Source of the DNA: an uncultured Eubacteriales bacterium | GTDB lineage: Bacteria; Bacillota; Clostridia; UMGS1883 | Length of the DNA stretch: 16,798 nt | Assembly (NCBI GenBank): GCA_905195005.1 | Contig: CAJJUC010000030.1 | Span: 1 to 16,798, forward strand | Reading direction: 5' to 3' | Shown: piece after piece, positions 16,258-16,798 of the stretch | How positions within the stretch are numbered: the stretch's first letter is position 1 | Layout of the letters: every line of letters begins with the position of its first letter | Notes under the pieces: generated by a model | Databases searched by the model: none | What the model was told of the DNA's origin: nothing | Seen by the model: only the letters and a program-made list of their open reading frames with translations | Position numbers and translations under genes: made by a program

Positions 16258-16316
16258 GTAGGAGTAGTGTGGGAGTAATGTATGAATTGCATACATTACT
16301 CCCACACTACTCCTAC
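16258..16316. repeat. Perfect 27-bp inverted repeat with 5-nt loop
   Basis: The arms 16258-16284 and 16290-16316 are exact reverse complements (arm core GGAGTAGTGTGGGAGTAATG) around the loop AATTG. It lies 44 bp downstream of the GGGtGRT stop and 126 bp upstream of dpaA. Neither strand shows a U-run right after the stem, so it is not a standard terminator, though so stable a stem could still end or protect the upstream mRNA. Perfect identity and purine/pyrimidine arm bias suggest a dispersed repeat or small mobile-element relic, or a strongly selected RNA hairpin. Confidence 0.85.
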
Positions 16317-16360
16317 TCGTTTCTGAAATCCCTATTTACGCCTATTTTCGGTCATCAGCC

Positions 16361-16798
16361 CTATTTCGCTGCTTCCTCAATAGCAACCGCAACTGCAACG
16401 GTCGCGCCGACCATCGGGTTGTTGCCCATGCCGATAAGACCCATCATTTCTACGTGAGCCGGAACAGAGGACGATCCTGCGAACTGCGCGTCCGAATGCA
16501 TACGGCCCATAGTATCCGTCATACCATAGGAAGCCGGACCTGCAGCCATGTTATCGGGATGAAGTGTTCTGCCGGTGCCGCCGCCGGAAGCAACCGAGAA
16601 ATACTTCTTGCCTTTTTCGATGCATTCCTTTTTATATGTGCCCGCAACGGGATGCTGGAAACGTGTGGGGTTGGTTGAGTTACCTGTGATGGAAACGTCA
16701 ACATTTTCGTGGTGCATGATTGCAACGCCCTCACGCACATCGTCCGCACCGTAGCAGAGAACCTTTGCCTTTTCACCGTCGGAATAAGAGGTTTTGCT
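16361..16798 (-). CDS. GGGtGRT family protein, C-terminal part (5' end outside window)
   Basis: The last 145 codons are visible, in frame to the right edge. The name-giving motif is present as SVASGGGTGRTLHPDNMA, followed by the well-conserved stretches PASYGMTDTMGRMHSDAQFA, VPAHVEMMGLIGMGNNPMVG and an Ala/Val-rich tail. Full members are ~330 aa, so about the first half is missing. The family is widespread in anaerobic Firmicutes; its biochemical role is not established, and it is often found next to a NifU-like iron-sulfur scaffold gene, which here would lie beyond the edge. The stop is TAG at 16361-16363. It is probably a separate unit from dpaA, 229 bp away. Confidence 0.9.
   Translation of the reverse strand, partial: SKTSYSDGEKAKVLCYGADDVREGVAIMHHENVDVSITGNSTNPTRFQHPVAGTYKKECIEKGKKYFSVASGGGTGRTLHPDNMAAGPASYGMTDTMGRMHSDAQFAGSSSVPAHVEMMGLIGMGNNPMVGATVAVAVAIEEAAK

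Noticed and set aside
16132..16305. Upstream extension of dpaA to 16305.
   Set aside because: The extra residues are encoded by the intergenic palindrome and show no DpaA similarity; the ATG at 16131 has a proper ribosome binding site and the family N-terminus.
16321..16370. Three CCTATTT repeats (16330, 16341, 16359) near the GGGtGRT stop.
   Set aside because: They are short, irregularly spaced and partly inside the coding end; no function can be supported.

Overview
The window looks like part of a chromosome from a Gram-positive, endospore-forming anaerobe of the class Clostridia. The evidence is a dipicolinate synthase pair (dpaA-dpaB, needed only by spore formers), S-layer homology (SLH) repeats, Gram-positive signal peptides, strong AGGAGG-type ribosome binding sites, and a GGGtGRT-family protein common in anaerobic Firmicutes. 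SLH-bearing carbohydrate-active proteins of this style are frequent in gut Clostridia, including pectin degraders such as Monoglobus; that narrower placement is a guess. All genes lie on the minus strand, so transcription runs from high to low coordinates.

Right-hand part, housekeeping and sporulation (14,657-16,798). The C-terminal 145 codons of a GGGtGRT protein enter from the right edge. A 229-bp intergenic region follows, holding a perfect 27-bp inverted repeat with a 5-nt loop. Next come dpaA and dpaB, one base apart, and then a hairpin that probably ends their transcript.

Left-hand part, an extracellular polysaccharide-type locus (1-14,505). A good sigma-A-like promoter (14,477-14,505) precedes five tightly spaced loci. 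First is a 1,520-aa secreted protein with two tandem ~300-aa carbohydrate-binding-like modules and a right-handed parallel beta-helix. Second is an AraC-family regulator, 18 bp downstream. Third is an SLH protein split into a 150-aa signal-peptide part and a 1,311-aa part by a 4-base ATGA overlap. Fourth is an 898-aa secreted protein built from duplicated Ig-like and unknown beta-rich modules. Last is a second secreted beta-helix protein with a copper-amine-oxidase-like N-terminal domain, cut by the left window edge. Gaps between these genes are 18 to 95 bp, with no clear terminator, so they are probably one transcript of at least 14 kb.

Interpretation. The locus encodes candidate polysaccharide-cleaving beta-helix proteins, substrate-binding modules, one SLH protein that could hold to the cell wall, and its own AraC regulator. 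There is no transporter and no cytoplasmic sugar enzyme in view. The substrate cannot be told from sequence alone. The most notable oddity is the split SLH gene: the signal peptide and the SLH anchor are in different frames, joined at a run of four A residues, so the anchor can reach the cell surface only if the two halves are made as one chain (recoding) or if the split is a mutation or sequence error.
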